Positions 24,309-32,617 of a stretch of 64,000 bases of DNA are shown here, piece after piece. Each line of letters starts with the position of its first letter. Position 1 is the first letter of the stretch. Source of the stretch: Lachnospiraceae bacterium AC2029 (lineage in GTDB: Bacteria > Bacillota > Clostridia > Lachnospirales > Lachnospiraceae); NCBI GenBank assembly GCA_000703065.1, contig JNLK01000001.1:3370001-3434000 (forward strand), in the 5' to 3' direction. The notes beneath the pieces were generated by a model. It saw only the letters and a program-made list of their open reading frames with translations. It ran no database searches and was not told the origin of the DNA. The position numbers and the translations under genes are program-made.

Positions 24309-26414
24309 ATGAAATACCGTATATTACATGAATCAAGAGGACGGATCCGGGTACATCTGCCGATGCAGAGAATGACCTTCCGGCAGGCGGATACGCTAGA
24401 TTATTATCTGGAAGGATTTCCGGAGATACAGGAACGAAAGGTATATGAACGGACGGCGGATGCGGTCCTTCGCTATTCCTGCAGCCGGGATCGGGTGATC
24501 GAGATCCTGAGAGGATTTTCATTTGAAAAAGTACAGGTGCCGGAAAGCGTCTATGAATCTTCCGGTCGAGAAGTGGCTGCAAAATATCGTGAGAAGATCG
24601 TCATGACAACGATCCTGCACTACGGAAAGAGGCTGATCGTTCCGCTTCCGATCCGTAAGCTCTGGGTCATGGCGAAGGCACTACGCTTTGTATGGCGCGG
24701 CTTGAAAACCATACCTAGCGGACATCTGAAGGTGGAACTTCTGGATGCAGCGGCTATCACTGCGGCGATCCTGACAAAGGATCATAAGACGGCTTCCGGT
24801 GTCATGTATCTGCTGAAGATCGGAGACACACTGGAAGAGTGGACTCATAAAAGGTCAGTGGATGATCTGGCACGGCGGATGTCCCTGAACATTGATAAGG
24901 TATGGCTGATCACGGAGCAGGGAGAGGTCCTGACGGAGGCTACGAAGGTCGCTTTAAATGACCGGGTTGTGGTACGAATGGGGAACCTTATTCCTTTTGA
25001 CGGAGAGGTAGACAGCGGAGAAGGTATGGTCAATCAGGCTTCCATGACGGGAGAAGCGATCCCGGTCAGCAAGGGGCCCGGTTCGGCTGTCTTTGCCGGA
25101 ACGGTTGTGGAGGAGGGCGAACTGATCGTCCGGGTTACGAAGACCAGTGGATGTGGACGGTTTGATAAGATCGTGAAAATGATCGAAGAGTCTGAGAAGC
25201 TGAAATCTGCACTGGAAAGTAAGGCGGAAAGAATGGCGGATCGACTGGTTCCCTATACTCTTTTAGCCTCCGCACTCACCGGTCTCATCAGCAGAAATAT
25301 CACCAAGGCAGTTTCTGTCCTGATGGTGGATTATTCCTGTGCGCTCAAAATGTCCATGCCCATTTCGGTTCTGTCTGCGATCCGGGAGGCGGCAGACTAT
25401 GACATCACGGTGAAGGGCGGGCGTTTCCTGGAGGCAGTGGCAGAAGCAGATACCATCGTATTCGATAAGACGGGAACGCTCACAAAGGCCAGTCCGAAAC
25501 TGGTGAAGGTTGTCTCCTTTAACGGCGAATCCGAGGATGAACTGCTGAGACAGGCAGCCTGCCTGGAGGAACATTTCCCACATTCCGTGGCACGGGCGGT
25601 AGTGATTGCTGCAGAAGAAAAAGGCCTTACGCACGAGGAAATGCATACAAAGGCAGAGTATATCGTTGCCCACGGCATCGCTTCGGAGATCGACGGCGAG
25701 AAGGCGGTGATCGGAAGCTTCCATTTTGTTTTTGAGGATGAAGGAGTGATCATTCCGGAAGGAAAGGAGAAGGAGTTCTGGGATCTTCCGGTAATGTATT
25801 CCCATCTGTACTATGCAAAAGGCGGAAAACTGGCGGCTTGTCTTCTGATCGAGGATCCTATGCGGGAAGAAGCCGGAGAAGTTGTCAGAAGTTTAAGAGA
25901 TCTGGGCTTCAAACATATCGTGATGATGACGGGAGACAGTGAGCGGACGGCAGCGGCTATAGCTAAGGCAGCGGGAATTGAAGAGTATTATTCAGAGGTG
26001 CTGCCGGAGGATAAGGCAGGCTTTGTAGAGCGGGCGAAGGCGGAAGGAAAGCACGTCATCATGGTAGGCGATGGGATCAATGACTCCCCGGCACTTTCTG
26101 CGGCGGATGCAGGCATCGCCATCAGTGAAGGGGCGGAGATCGCACGCCAGATTGCGGATATCACAGTGAATTCCTCACATCTGGAAAGCATCGTGACACT
26201 TCGAAAGATCAGCACACAGCTCATGAAGCGGATTCGGTTCAATTACCGGACCATCGTGGGCTTCAACACGGCACTGATCATGCTTGGTATCGCAGGGATT
26301 CTCCCCCCGGCTACATCGGCGCTTCTGCATAACGGTTCCACCATTGCGCTGGGACTGAAGAGCATGACGCCGCTTCTCAGCGACAGGAAGGAGAAAACAG
26401 ATGAAAAAGCATAA
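24309..26414 (+). CDS. P1B-type heavy-metal-translocating ATPase without CPx motif
   Basis: The 701-residue protein has an N-terminal domain without CxxC, an actuator loop (NQASMTGEAIPVSKG), phosphorylation site DKTGTLTKASPK, HP locus in EEHFPHSVARAVV and hinge GDGINDSPALSAADAG. In the membrane helix where CPC/SPC is usual it reads DYSCALKMSMP, so the metal is not predicted by the classical rules; related CtpC-like pumps without CPC handle Mn or Zn. It sits between a DUF6110-like gene and a 26-residue peptide, a conserved trio. It is controlled by two GTTAG operators. Confidence 0.9.
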   Translation: MKYRILHESRGRIRVHLPMQRMTFRQADTLDYYLEGFPEIQERKVYERTADAVLRYSCSRDRVIEILRGFSFEKVQVPESVYESSGREVAAKYREKIVMTTILHYGKRLIVPLPIRKLWVMAKALRFVWRGLKTIPSGHLKVELLDAAAITAAILTKDHKTASGVMYLLKIGDTLEEWTHKRSVDDLARRMSLNIDKVWLITEQGEVLTEATKVALNDRVVVRMGNLIPFDGEVDSGEGMVNQASMTGEAIPVSKGPGSAVFAGTVVEEGELIVRVTKTSGCGRFDKIVKMIEESEKLKSALESKAERMADRLVPYTLLASALTGLISRNITKAVSVLMVDYSCALKMSMPISVLSAIREAADYDITVKGGRFLEAVAEADTIVFDKTGTLTKASPKLVKVVSFNGESEDELLRQAACLEEHFPHSVARAVVIAAEEKGLTHEEMHTKAEYIVAHGIASEIDGEKAVIGSFHFVFEDEGVIIPEGKEKEFWDLPVMYSHLYYAKGGKLAACLLIEDPMREEAGEVVRSLRDLGFKHIVMMTGDSERTAAAIAKAAGIEEYYSEVLPEDKAGFVERAKAEGKHVIMVGDGINDSPALSAADAGIAISEGAEIARQIADITVNSSHLESIVTLRKISTQLMKRIRFNYRTIVGFNTALIMLGIAGILPPATSALLHNGSTIALGLKSMTPLLSDRKEKTDEKA

Positions 26415-26481
26415 ATTCTTTGCATGGGCAATGATCTTCTGTCTTTTGATGACGGTGATCACCGGCTACAGAAAGAAATAA
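26401..26481 (+). CDS. 26-residue single-span membrane peptide
   Basis: ATG 26401 lies inside the last codons of the ATPase gene (14-bp overlap). The peptide has Lys/His at its start, one hydrophobic segment (FFAWAMIFCLLMTVITGY) and a basic Arg-Lys-Lys end. Small peptides of this type follow such ATPases in other Lachnospiraceae, as I recall, which makes a real gene likely. It may be a subunit or regulator of the pump. Confidence 0.6.
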   Translation: MKKHKFFAWAMIFCLLMTVITGYRKK

Positions 26482-26501
26482 GATTTTAATTTATTCAGAA
26501 A

Positions 26502-26549
26502 AACCGTGTTATCGGCGAGTCGGACTCGCTGATAACACGGTTCTTTTTT
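26502..26549. terminator. Bidirectional rho-independent terminator
   Basis: AACCGTGTTATC...GCGAGT pairs with ACTCGC...GATAACACGGTT around a 3-base loop, a 19-bp stem with one weak pair, followed by T on the plus strand and preceded by A-rich sequence. It lies between the convergent ATPase and ABC permease genes and can serve both. Confidence 0.88.
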
Positions 26550-26573
26550 GATTAATTACGAATAGCTCGCGGT

Positions 26574-28877
26574 TTATTCCCGATTCTTCAATACTTCTGA
26601 CGGAACGATCTTCTTGATCTTATGTGTTAGGATGGTACTGATGATCAGGTATACAGCCAGGATTCCCAGGAATACACCTACATACAGATACCATTCAAAA
26701 TGCAGATTCATGCCCATGGCTGTATTTGCGATAAAGAAGGGATAGATAGAGTCGGCAGCCAGCTTTACCAGGGGGATGATGATGCATGCCCCCAGCATGA
26801 CAGCGTAGAAGTTTCCGTCCAGATAGACCTTTCGGATCTCATTCATCCGGTATCCGAAGATTTTGACAAGAGAGATACCGAAGGATGCCCGGTCGATCAT
26901 AACATTCAGCATAAGATACATGACAGCGATAAATATGAGCACGGATACTGTGATGAGGATGATGACCAGTGACATCATCTGATCCACAAAGATCCCGGCT
27001 GCATTTTCCACATCGCTTCGCTGCGTAATGGAATACACATGGGAGCTCTCAATGGAAAGGGATTTATCGGAGAGGAGCATATTGTAATAATCCTTACTTT
27101 CGCCAAACAGCTCCCGCATGGAGTCGATATCCATATAGGCAGTCAGTCCGATGGAGTAAGGTACAATTTCAGATACATTGAAAGCGTACCGGATATCCTC
27201 AGCGGTATCGTCCATGATGAAGGTATCCCCGACGGAGAGATCATACTTCTGGGCGGTGGAGGATGCGATCACAAGATCCTTCTTATTACCGCTGGTGCGG
27301 AACGGATAGTAGGGATTGTCCTGATCGATACCGATCACATTTACATCCAGCGAATAATCCAGATAGTTCACGGACAGGTTCTTTACCAGACAGGGCTCGG
27401 CTCCTTCGGGTACCTGCTCGGTGGGATATTTTAACAGGTACATATATTCGTAATTGATGTCCGCCAGATTCTCCGTCTTCACATTGTTGCAGAGAACAGA
27501 GCAGTTGAGACCGATCATGAAGATCAGTAGGGCAACGGTCATTCCGATCACTACCGTAAATACACCTCTTTTTTCGCGGGACATCTGACGTCCGGTGAAT
27601 TGAAGTAAAAATGCGCGCCCTTTCTTGTTGTTTCGTGAATTACTCCGTGCGGTTCCGTGATTCCGCTTCAGAAGGTGCTCCTGCTCATTTTTAATGAGAG
27701 AGAGTGCTGTCCGGGAAAGCTTCTTTCGGATCACAAGGGCATTTACGAGGATGGAAATGAGCGGCGGCATCACAATACAGTAGAGGATGATGTAAAGCGG
27801 GTAAACCTGTTTCATCTTCGGAATGCTGTAATAGAGATAGCTGTCCTGCATCTGAAAATCAACGCCGATGGGAGAGAAGCCCAGGAGCATTCCAATCAGA
27901 CCGGCGATGAAGGTGATCACTGTCGGAAGCAGGATGTAATGAAGCGTGAGAGTGGACCTTTTCACACCCATGGAATAAAGGGTTCCGATGACGCTGCTTT
28001 CCTCGTTGATCTGGTGGATGATGAATACGGAGATCACGTAGGCGAAGAGCATGACCAGGATCGCACCGGCCACAAGGCTCACCAGCCGCTTCAGGATCAC
28101 GTCGCTGGCAGCATCGCTGGCGATCCGCGGATTGTCCTTGTTTTCGCTGAAGCTCTCCAGGTTGGACATTTTCATAACGGAATCTGTACCGGGAACCTTC
28201 GAGTCTATGGTGAGCTCCTTTAGTGCATCCTTCAGTGTGCGGTGTGTCGCACCGTCCTTTAGGCGGTATGCGTAGGTAAAGGTTTCTCCGCCGGTCTTTC
28301 CCGAGATGATGAGTTTGTCATATGTATCCTTGCTGACAATGGCAATGCCGAAATTCTCCGGATCTGCGGTCATATCGGAGAAGCTCTTTACCGGAAGATT
28401 GTAATCCGGAATGCAGCCGATCCCGGATACTGTGAATTCTTCGCCGGCAAGTGAAATGCGGTCTCCAACGCTGAGCTTATTTCGATCCGCATAGAGATTC
28501 ATGATCACGATATCATGGTCTGCGGTGGGAGCGGATCCTTCATCTGTCTTCAGAAGATCGATATTCTCACGTGGTTTAAATACCCGCAGTGTCCCTTTCT
28601 CTGCATTGATTTCTACGCTGAAGATCGATTCAATCTCACATTTTCCATCTTCCAGTTCCAGGATCTGAGCATCGGTAAGCGGAGTGAATACGGTGAACTG
28701 TCCGTCCTGCAGACGGCACTCTTCGTTATAGGCATCGCTTCCCTGGATGGTGGTTTCCGCCATGCCGGCGATACTCACCACCAGATACATCCCCATGACG
28801 ATCATGAAGAAAAGCGCTAGGTATCTTCCCAGATGAGCCTTTAGTTCTCTTGGGATTCTTGCATTTAATTCTTTCAT
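26574..28877 (-). CDS. FtsX/MacB-like ABC transporter permease
   Basis: The 767-residue protein starts with a cytoplasmic segment and a first membrane helix (YLALFFMIVMGMYLVVSI), a large extracytoplasmic domain, three helices near the middle (AGAILVMLFAYVISVFI onward), a second extracytoplasmic domain and a last helix set (LVIILITVSVLIFIAVMY). This doubled FtsX plan is that of large Gram-positive permeases for peptide or lipid export. ATG 28877 starts 2 bp after the ATPase stop. It forms a unit with the ATPase at 28879 and is controlled by operator copy 6. Confidence 0.88.
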   Translation of the reverse strand: MKELNARIPRELKAHLGRYLALFFMIVMGMYLVVSIAGMAETTIQGSDAYNEECRLQDGQFTVFTPLTDAQILELEDGKCEIESIFSVEINAEKGTLRVFKPRENIDLLKTDEGSAPTADHDIVIMNLYADRNKLSVGDRISLAGEEFTVSGIGCIPDYNLPVKSFSDMTADPENFGIAIVSKDTYDKLIISGKTGGETFTYAYRLKDGATHRTLKDALKELTIDSKVPGTDSVMKMSNLESFSENKDNPRIASDAASDVILKRLVSLVAGAILVMLFAYVISVFIIHQINEESSVIGTLYSMGVKRSTLTLHYILLPTVITFIAGLIGMLLGFSPIGVDFQMQDSYLYYSIPKMKQVYPLYIILYCIVMPPLISILVNALVIRKKLSRTALSLIKNEQEHLLKRNHGTARSNSRNNKKGRAFLLQFTGRQMSREKRGVFTVVIGMTVALLIFMIGLNCSVLCNNVKTENLADINYEYMYLLKYPTEQVPEGAEPCLVKNLSVNYLDYSLDVNVIGIDQDNPYYPFRTSGNKKDLVIASSTAQKYDLSVGDTFIMDDTAEDIRYAFNVSEIVPYSIGLTAYMDIDSMRELFGESKDYYNMLLSDKSLSIESSHVYSITQRSDVENAAGIFVDQMMSLVIILITVSVLIFIAVMYLMLNVMIDRASFGISLVKIFGYRMNEIRKVYLDGNFYAVMLGACIIIPLVKLAADSIYPFFIANTAMGMNLHFEWYLYVGVFLGILAVYLIISTILTHKIKKIVPSEVLKNRE

Positions 28878-28878
28878 C

Positions 28879-29580
28879 TTACAGATCCTCCAGTTCGGCT
28901 GCGGGGATGCGGGTTTCATTCTGATAGCATTTCCGGATCTCCCCATCCTTCATGATCACTACCTGCTGAACCATATTCTTGATTGCGTTGTTGTGGGTTA
29001 CGATCAACATGGTAGTGCCATAGGTCTGATTTACTTTTTCAAGCAGAACCAGGATATCCCGGGATGTCTTGGAGTCCAGGGCACCGGTGGGTTCATCGCA
29101 GAGCAGCAGTTTCGGATTCTTTACCAGGGCCCGGGCGATGGCGCAGCGCTGCTGCTGACCGCCGGAGAGCTGGGACGGAAATTTGTTCTGATGCTCCATA
29201 AGACCAAGAATCTCCAGCAACTCATCCAAATCCATGGGGTTATCGGTGAGGTACTCACACACTTTGATATTCTCCCGAACGGTCAGATTCGGAACCAGGT
29301 TGTAGAACTGGAAGATGAAGCCCAGGCTTTGCCGCCGGTATTCCGACAGTGCGCTACCCTTTAATCCTACGATCTCCTGCCCCTCGATCCGGATGGATCC
29401 GGAATCTACCGTGTCCAGTCCGCCGATGCAGTTAAGCAATGTGGACTTTCCGGAACCGCTGGTTCCCTGGATCACGCACATGATCCCTTTTTCAACGGAC
29501 AGGTCGATGCCCTTCAGAACCTGGATATAGCTTCCGCCTTCGCCATAGCTTTTTTTGATGCCTTTTACTTCAAGATACAT
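28879..29580 (-). CDS. ABC transporter ATP-binding protein (MacB/LolD type)
   Basis: The 233-residue protein has Walker [18 protein letters not shown]-loop [18 protein letters not shown], signature [15 protein letters not shown], Walker [17 protein letters not shown] and switch HNNAI. These are typical of the MacB/LolD/SalX class, which power FtsX-like permeases. ATG 29580 has GGAAGG upstream; a longer frame crosses the promoter. Divergent from the TetR gene at 29903 with a 322-bp operator-rich spacer, so it is under at least two controls. Confidence 0.92.
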   Translation of the reverse strand: MYLEVKGIKKSYGEGGSYIQVLKGIDLSVEKGIMCVIQGTSGSGKSTLLNCIGGLDTVDSGSIRIEGQEIVGLKGSALSEYRRQSLGFIFQFYNLVPNLTVRENIKVCEYLTDNPMDLDELLEILGLMEHQNKFPSQLSGGQQQRCAIARALVKNPKLLLCDEPTGALDSKTSRDILVLLEKVNQTYGTTMLIVTHNNAIKNMVQQVVIMKDGEIRKCYQNETRIPAAELEDL

Positions 29581-29680
29581 AGTATGCCTTCCTTTCAGAT
29601 TTGTATCATGACTGCAGTATGGATCATTTTGGTTACGATCATGGAAACGATCCATAAGCTGAATGGTTGTATTATCTTAA

Positions 29681-29732
29681 CATGAGCAACTGCTCATGTT
29701 TGCATATTAGCACCGACTAACCGCATTGTCAA
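29681..29732 (-). promoter_or_regulatory. Promoter with GTTAG operator (copy 6) and TGAGCA dyad
   Basis: On the minus strand TTGACA (29732-29727), a 17-bp spacer and TAATAT (29709-29704) form the promoter. GTTAG-N6-CTAAT, one mismatch to the GTTAG-N6-CTAAC operator, fills the spacer (29706-29721), as at the ATPase promoter. At the expected transcript start lies an 18-bp palindrome CATGAGCA-AC-TGCTCATG (29681-29698), probably bound by the neighbouring TetR. Two different repressors may thus act on this ABC exporter. Confidence 0.78.
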
Positions 29733-29740
29733 TAGAAATG

Positions 29741-29790
29741 TGAGCAATTACTCATATTTGTGTTGATTTACTTTTTTATTGTGTTATACT
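29741..29790 (+). promoter_or_regulatory. TetR promoter with second TGAGCA dyad
   Basis: TTGATT (29763-29768), 16-bp spacer, TATACT (29785-29790) point toward the TetR gene at 29903. A second dyad TGAGCAATTACTCA (29741-29754), one mismatch, lies upstream of the -35 box. Together with 29681-29698 it suggests that the TetR protein binds both sides of the divergent region. Confidence 0.65.
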
Positions 29791-29902
29791 GAATATGAAT
29801 TGTGAATTATAACCATGATCGAAGAACGAAACAATTCTGCATAGATCAGATTATGAGATAAATCAATCTGCGATGATTATCCGGAGCAGGAGGAGAATAC
29901 AC

Positions 29903-30514
29903 ATGACAGAAAAGGATATACGAATACCGAAACAGAAGAGAAGCATGGAGAAGAAGCAGAAGATCAAGGATGCTGCCATCCGGCTTATGTCCGAGCGGGG
30001 CTATCATAAGACCAGTTCCAATGAAATCGCGAAGGAAGCGGGAGTCTCCATCGGTACATTTTATTCCTACTTTAAGGACAAGAAGGAACTCTATAAAGAA
30101 CTGGTGGCGGATATCTACAATGTGGTGCTGTCTCCGATCGATCTGGAAGAGCTGCCGGCGGATGTGCCTGTCCGGGATACTGTGTATCTCTATATATCCA
30201 CTGTTTTCCGGGGACATGAGTATGAGACGGCATTCCAACGGGAAATCGCATCCTTGTCCGAACAGTCGGATGAGTTCCGGGAGATTGAGATGCAGTACAA
30301 GGCAAATCTCACACTGCTTTTCTCAAACATTCTGGGACAGTACAGGGAAGAGCTTAGAACAGAAGATTTGAAGACAGCATCTTATCTGATCTTAACGGCG
30401 GTGGAAGCAGTGGTGCATGATACCACATTCCATAACGGAGGGAAGAATAAGAAAGCTGTGATCGAAGAGCTTACGGATATGATCGTGAGGTATCTGTTCC
30501 GGGAAAATTTTTGA
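29903..30514 (+). CDS. TetR/AcrR family regulator
   Basis: The 203-residue protein has a clear helix-turn-helix: IKDAAIRLMSERGYHKTSSN, EIAKEAGVSIGTFYSYFKDK. The C-terminal ligand domain is that of multidrug-type AcrR proteins. AGGAGGAG precedes ATG 29903, preferred over ATG 29873. It is divergent from the MacB-like exporter, with TGAGCA dyads between them, so it most likely represses the exporter and itself. A strong terminator follows. Confidence 0.9.
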   Translation: MTEKDIRIPKQKRSMEKKQKIKDAAIRLMSERGYHKTSSNEIAKEAGVSIGTFYSYFKDKKELYKELVADIYNVVLSPIDLEELPADVPVRDTVYLYISTVFRGHEYETAFQREIASLSEQSDEFREIEMQYKANLTLLFSNILGQYREELRTEDLKTASYLILTAVEAVVHDTTFHNGGKNKKAVIEELTDMIVRYLFRENF

Positions 30515-30554
30515 GAGAAAATGTCAGTGAATAGGAAAAAAAGATGCAGAAAAG

Positions 30555-30592
30555 TGTCATGCCACAGAAACAGGGGGCATGGCATTTTTTTT
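30555..30592 (+). terminator. Rho-independent terminator after TetR
   Basis: TGTCATGCC (30555-30563) pairs with GGCATGGCA (30576-30584), one G-T pair, followed by eight T. Confidence 0.88.
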
Positions 30593-30593
30593 G

Positions 30594-30643
30594 TTGGATT
30601 ATATTCGGTTAGTGTGTTATACTTTGCGTTAGCGAATGCTAAC
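30594..30643 (+). promoter_or_regulatory. Promoter with GTTAG-N6-CTAAC operator, copy 7
   Basis: TTGGAT (30594-30599), 18-bp spacer, TATACT (30618-30623). The operator GTTAGCGAATGCTAAC (30628-30643) follows the -10 box, and a half-site GTTAG (30608) lies exactly 20 bp upstream, the same design as at 14532/14552. It likely drives the long operon 30690-38764, since no other strong promoter with an operator is visible in it. Confidence 0.82.
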
Positions 30644-30689
30644 CGCGGGGGCGAAATCTGTAAGATCAGGGAGGCAAAGGATAAGTATA

Positions 30690-31196
30690 ATGCTGGTAAC
30701 GATATTACTTGGAATCATGATGATGGCAGGTCTGTTCCTGCTCCTTCTGGGAGGTGTAGACTTTATACAGCAAAAGAAATTCTTCTCCTCAGCGCCGCAG
30801 GAGGTGCAGGATGTGGTGCCGGACACTATGCCTGAGCGCTTTGCCGGACAGCATGCGTTGGGCTGGGTGATGATCGTTGTTGCGATTCTCATGATGCTGG
30901 GTGCCATGGTGCTGGGAGCCTGGGATGGCATAGAGAATGGTTTCACATTCTGGCAGTTCTTTGTTCGATTCGTAATTATGCTTCTTATGCTGAAAGCATA
31001 TGACATTTTGTTCTTTGACTGGGTTCTGCTTTGCAATGCGGGATTCAACTTTTTTCCGCATTTTTATCCCGAGACAAAGGCTGTGCTCGGGCATTACCTC
31101 TTCGGATACAACAAGAAGACGCATATCACGCATATCATCTGTGGGTTCCCGCTTTCCGCGCTGCTGGCGTGGATATGCACGCTATTCATGAAATGA
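30690..31196 (+). CDS. Four-span membrane protein, unknown function
   Basis: The 168-residue protein starts directly with a hydrophobic helix and has three more, with a WDGIENGFTFWQFFVRF segment between helices. No enzyme motif is seen. ATG 30690 follows AAAGGA; the longer frame upstream overlaps the operator. It is the first gene after operator copy 7 and may anchor or help the enzymes encoded downstream. I do not recognise the family. Confidence 0.7.
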   Translation: MLVTILLGIMMMAGLFLLLLGGVDFIQQKKFFSSAPQEVQDVVPDTMPERFAGQHALGWVMIVVAILMMLGAMVLGAWDGIENGFTFWQFFVRFVIMLLMLKAYDILFFDWVLLCNAGFNFFPHFYPETKAVLGHYLFGYNKKTHITHIICGFPLSALLAWICTLFMK

Positions 31197-31300
31197 AAAT
31201 TCTGATAACATCGCTCACTATAATTAAAGCAGTGCCGGAAGTCGCGAAGCGATAATCTACGGAGTGCGTCCCGGTGCTAAGTATGGAATGGAGGAAACAA

Positions 31301-32560
31301 ATGAAATATACAGGTATGCCGGCAGGTATGTGGAAGATCTTCAGGAAGTCTTTCAGAAAGGCGTTGGTAACGGATCTCGGATATGATTCGGAGAATGCAT
31401 CGGAGATCATGAAGAAGGCGTGCTCAAGGTATAAGGAAATCATTGAGAAGCTTCCGGAGTTCGAGAAGGAGGACCGGTTCAAGACCAATATCCTGAGCTG
31501 CGCCATGTTCGTTTCGGTGCTTCTCAGTGTGTATCGTCGTCCGACACTTCAGGAGGCTACGGATTATTATGAGCATGCCATGACAACGAAGGCGACGAAA
31601 TGGTTCTGCAAAAGGGCCGGGAAGACAAAGTTCTCTGAGAAGGATATTGAAGCCCAGAAGAAGACGGAGGCACTCCGGGCAGGAGATCGTAATCCCTATT
31701 CCTGGAATATGGAGTACCTTCCCTACGAGGATGGTAGCGGATATGAGGCAAGGTTTACCACCTGTGGGATCTGCGTGCTCATGAGAGAGTATGGCTTCGG
31801 AGATCTGATCCCGGCCATGTGCCATTTGGATTACACCATGAGTGAGATGGGTGGAGCGTCTGAATTTGTTCGTGAATACACGCTTGCGGGTGGCGGACCA
31901 TACTGCGACTGCGGATATAAGAAAAAGAAAGATGGTGAAGGAGAAAAACAGGTGAAGAAAAGGAAGAGATCCTTCTCGGATAATTTTGGAAATCCTCAGG
32001 GACTGCTGGGACGGATGATGCTTACGACCATGGATAAGGAACACCTGCCTATGGCGGAGTGGAGTTTTACACAGTTTGAATTCCCGGCACAGGGAAATGT
32101 GCTGGATATCGGCTGCGGTGGTGGCTACAACATAAAACGTATGCTGCAGAAGCTTCCGAAGGGCAAGATCGTCGGACTGGATATCTCTGAGGAAAGCGTC
32201 AGAAAGGCGAAGAAGGTAAATAAGGATGAGCTTGGAAAGAGGGTGAAGATCCTGAAGGGCAGTGTAGATAAGATGCCTTTTAAGGATGAACGTCTCGATC
32301 TGGTGACGGCATTTGAAACAGTATTTTTTTGGCCGGATGTGGAAAGCAACATCTCTGAGGTGTACCGGATCGTGAAACCCGGCGGACAGTTCGTGGTGAT
32401 CAATAACTACGGAGATCCGAAGATCGACTGGGAGAAGAAGGTTCCCTGCATGAAGCGCCATACAGCAGAGGAAATAGGTTTATATATGGGGAATGCAGGA
32501 TTCAGGGGAATTCGCATATCAAAGAAGGATAATCTGTTCTGTGTTGTCGGAGTTCGGTAG
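31301..32560 (+). CDS. Fusion: ATC-hydrolase-like domain + SAM methyltransferase
   Basis: The N-terminal half (residues 1 to about 215) has the ATC-hydrolase pattern TTCGICVLMREYGFGDLIPA then MCHLDYTMSEMGG and a Cys pair near its end. The C-terminal half is a class I methyltransferase with motif I VLDIGCGGGYNIKRM, GLDISEESVRKAKK and an acidic FETVFFWPD strand. The methyltransferase half closely resembles the stand-alone enzyme at 38141. ATG 31301 has GGAGG before it. It suggests hydrolysis or ring opening coupled to methylation of the same molecule. The fusion is uninterrupted, with no sign of frameshift. Confidence 0.75.
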   Translation: MKYTGMPAGMWKIFRKSFRKALVTDLGYDSENASEIMKKACSRYKEIIEKLPEFEKEDRFKTNILSCAMFVSVLLSVYRRPTLQEATDYYEHAMTTKATKWFCKRAGKTKFSEKDIEAQKKTEALRAGDRNPYSWNMEYLPYEDGSGYEARFTTCGICVLMREYGFGDLIPAMCHLDYTMSEMGGASEFVREYTLAGGGPYCDCGYKKKKDGEGEKQVKKRKRSFSDNFGNPQGLLGRMMLTTMDKEHLPMAEWSFTQFEFPAQGNVLDIGCGGGYNIKRMLQKLPKGKIVGLDISEESVRKAKKVNKDELGKRVKILKGSVDKMPFKDERLDLVTAFETVFFWPDVESNISEVYRIVKPGGQFVVINNYGDPKIDWEKKVPCMKRHTAEEIGLYMGNAGFRGIRISKKDNLFCVVGVR

Positions 32561-32617
32561 AAGCATTAGAAAACGACAGTTCAAAATGATGGATTTGTAA
32601 AGAGGGAGTTTACGACT

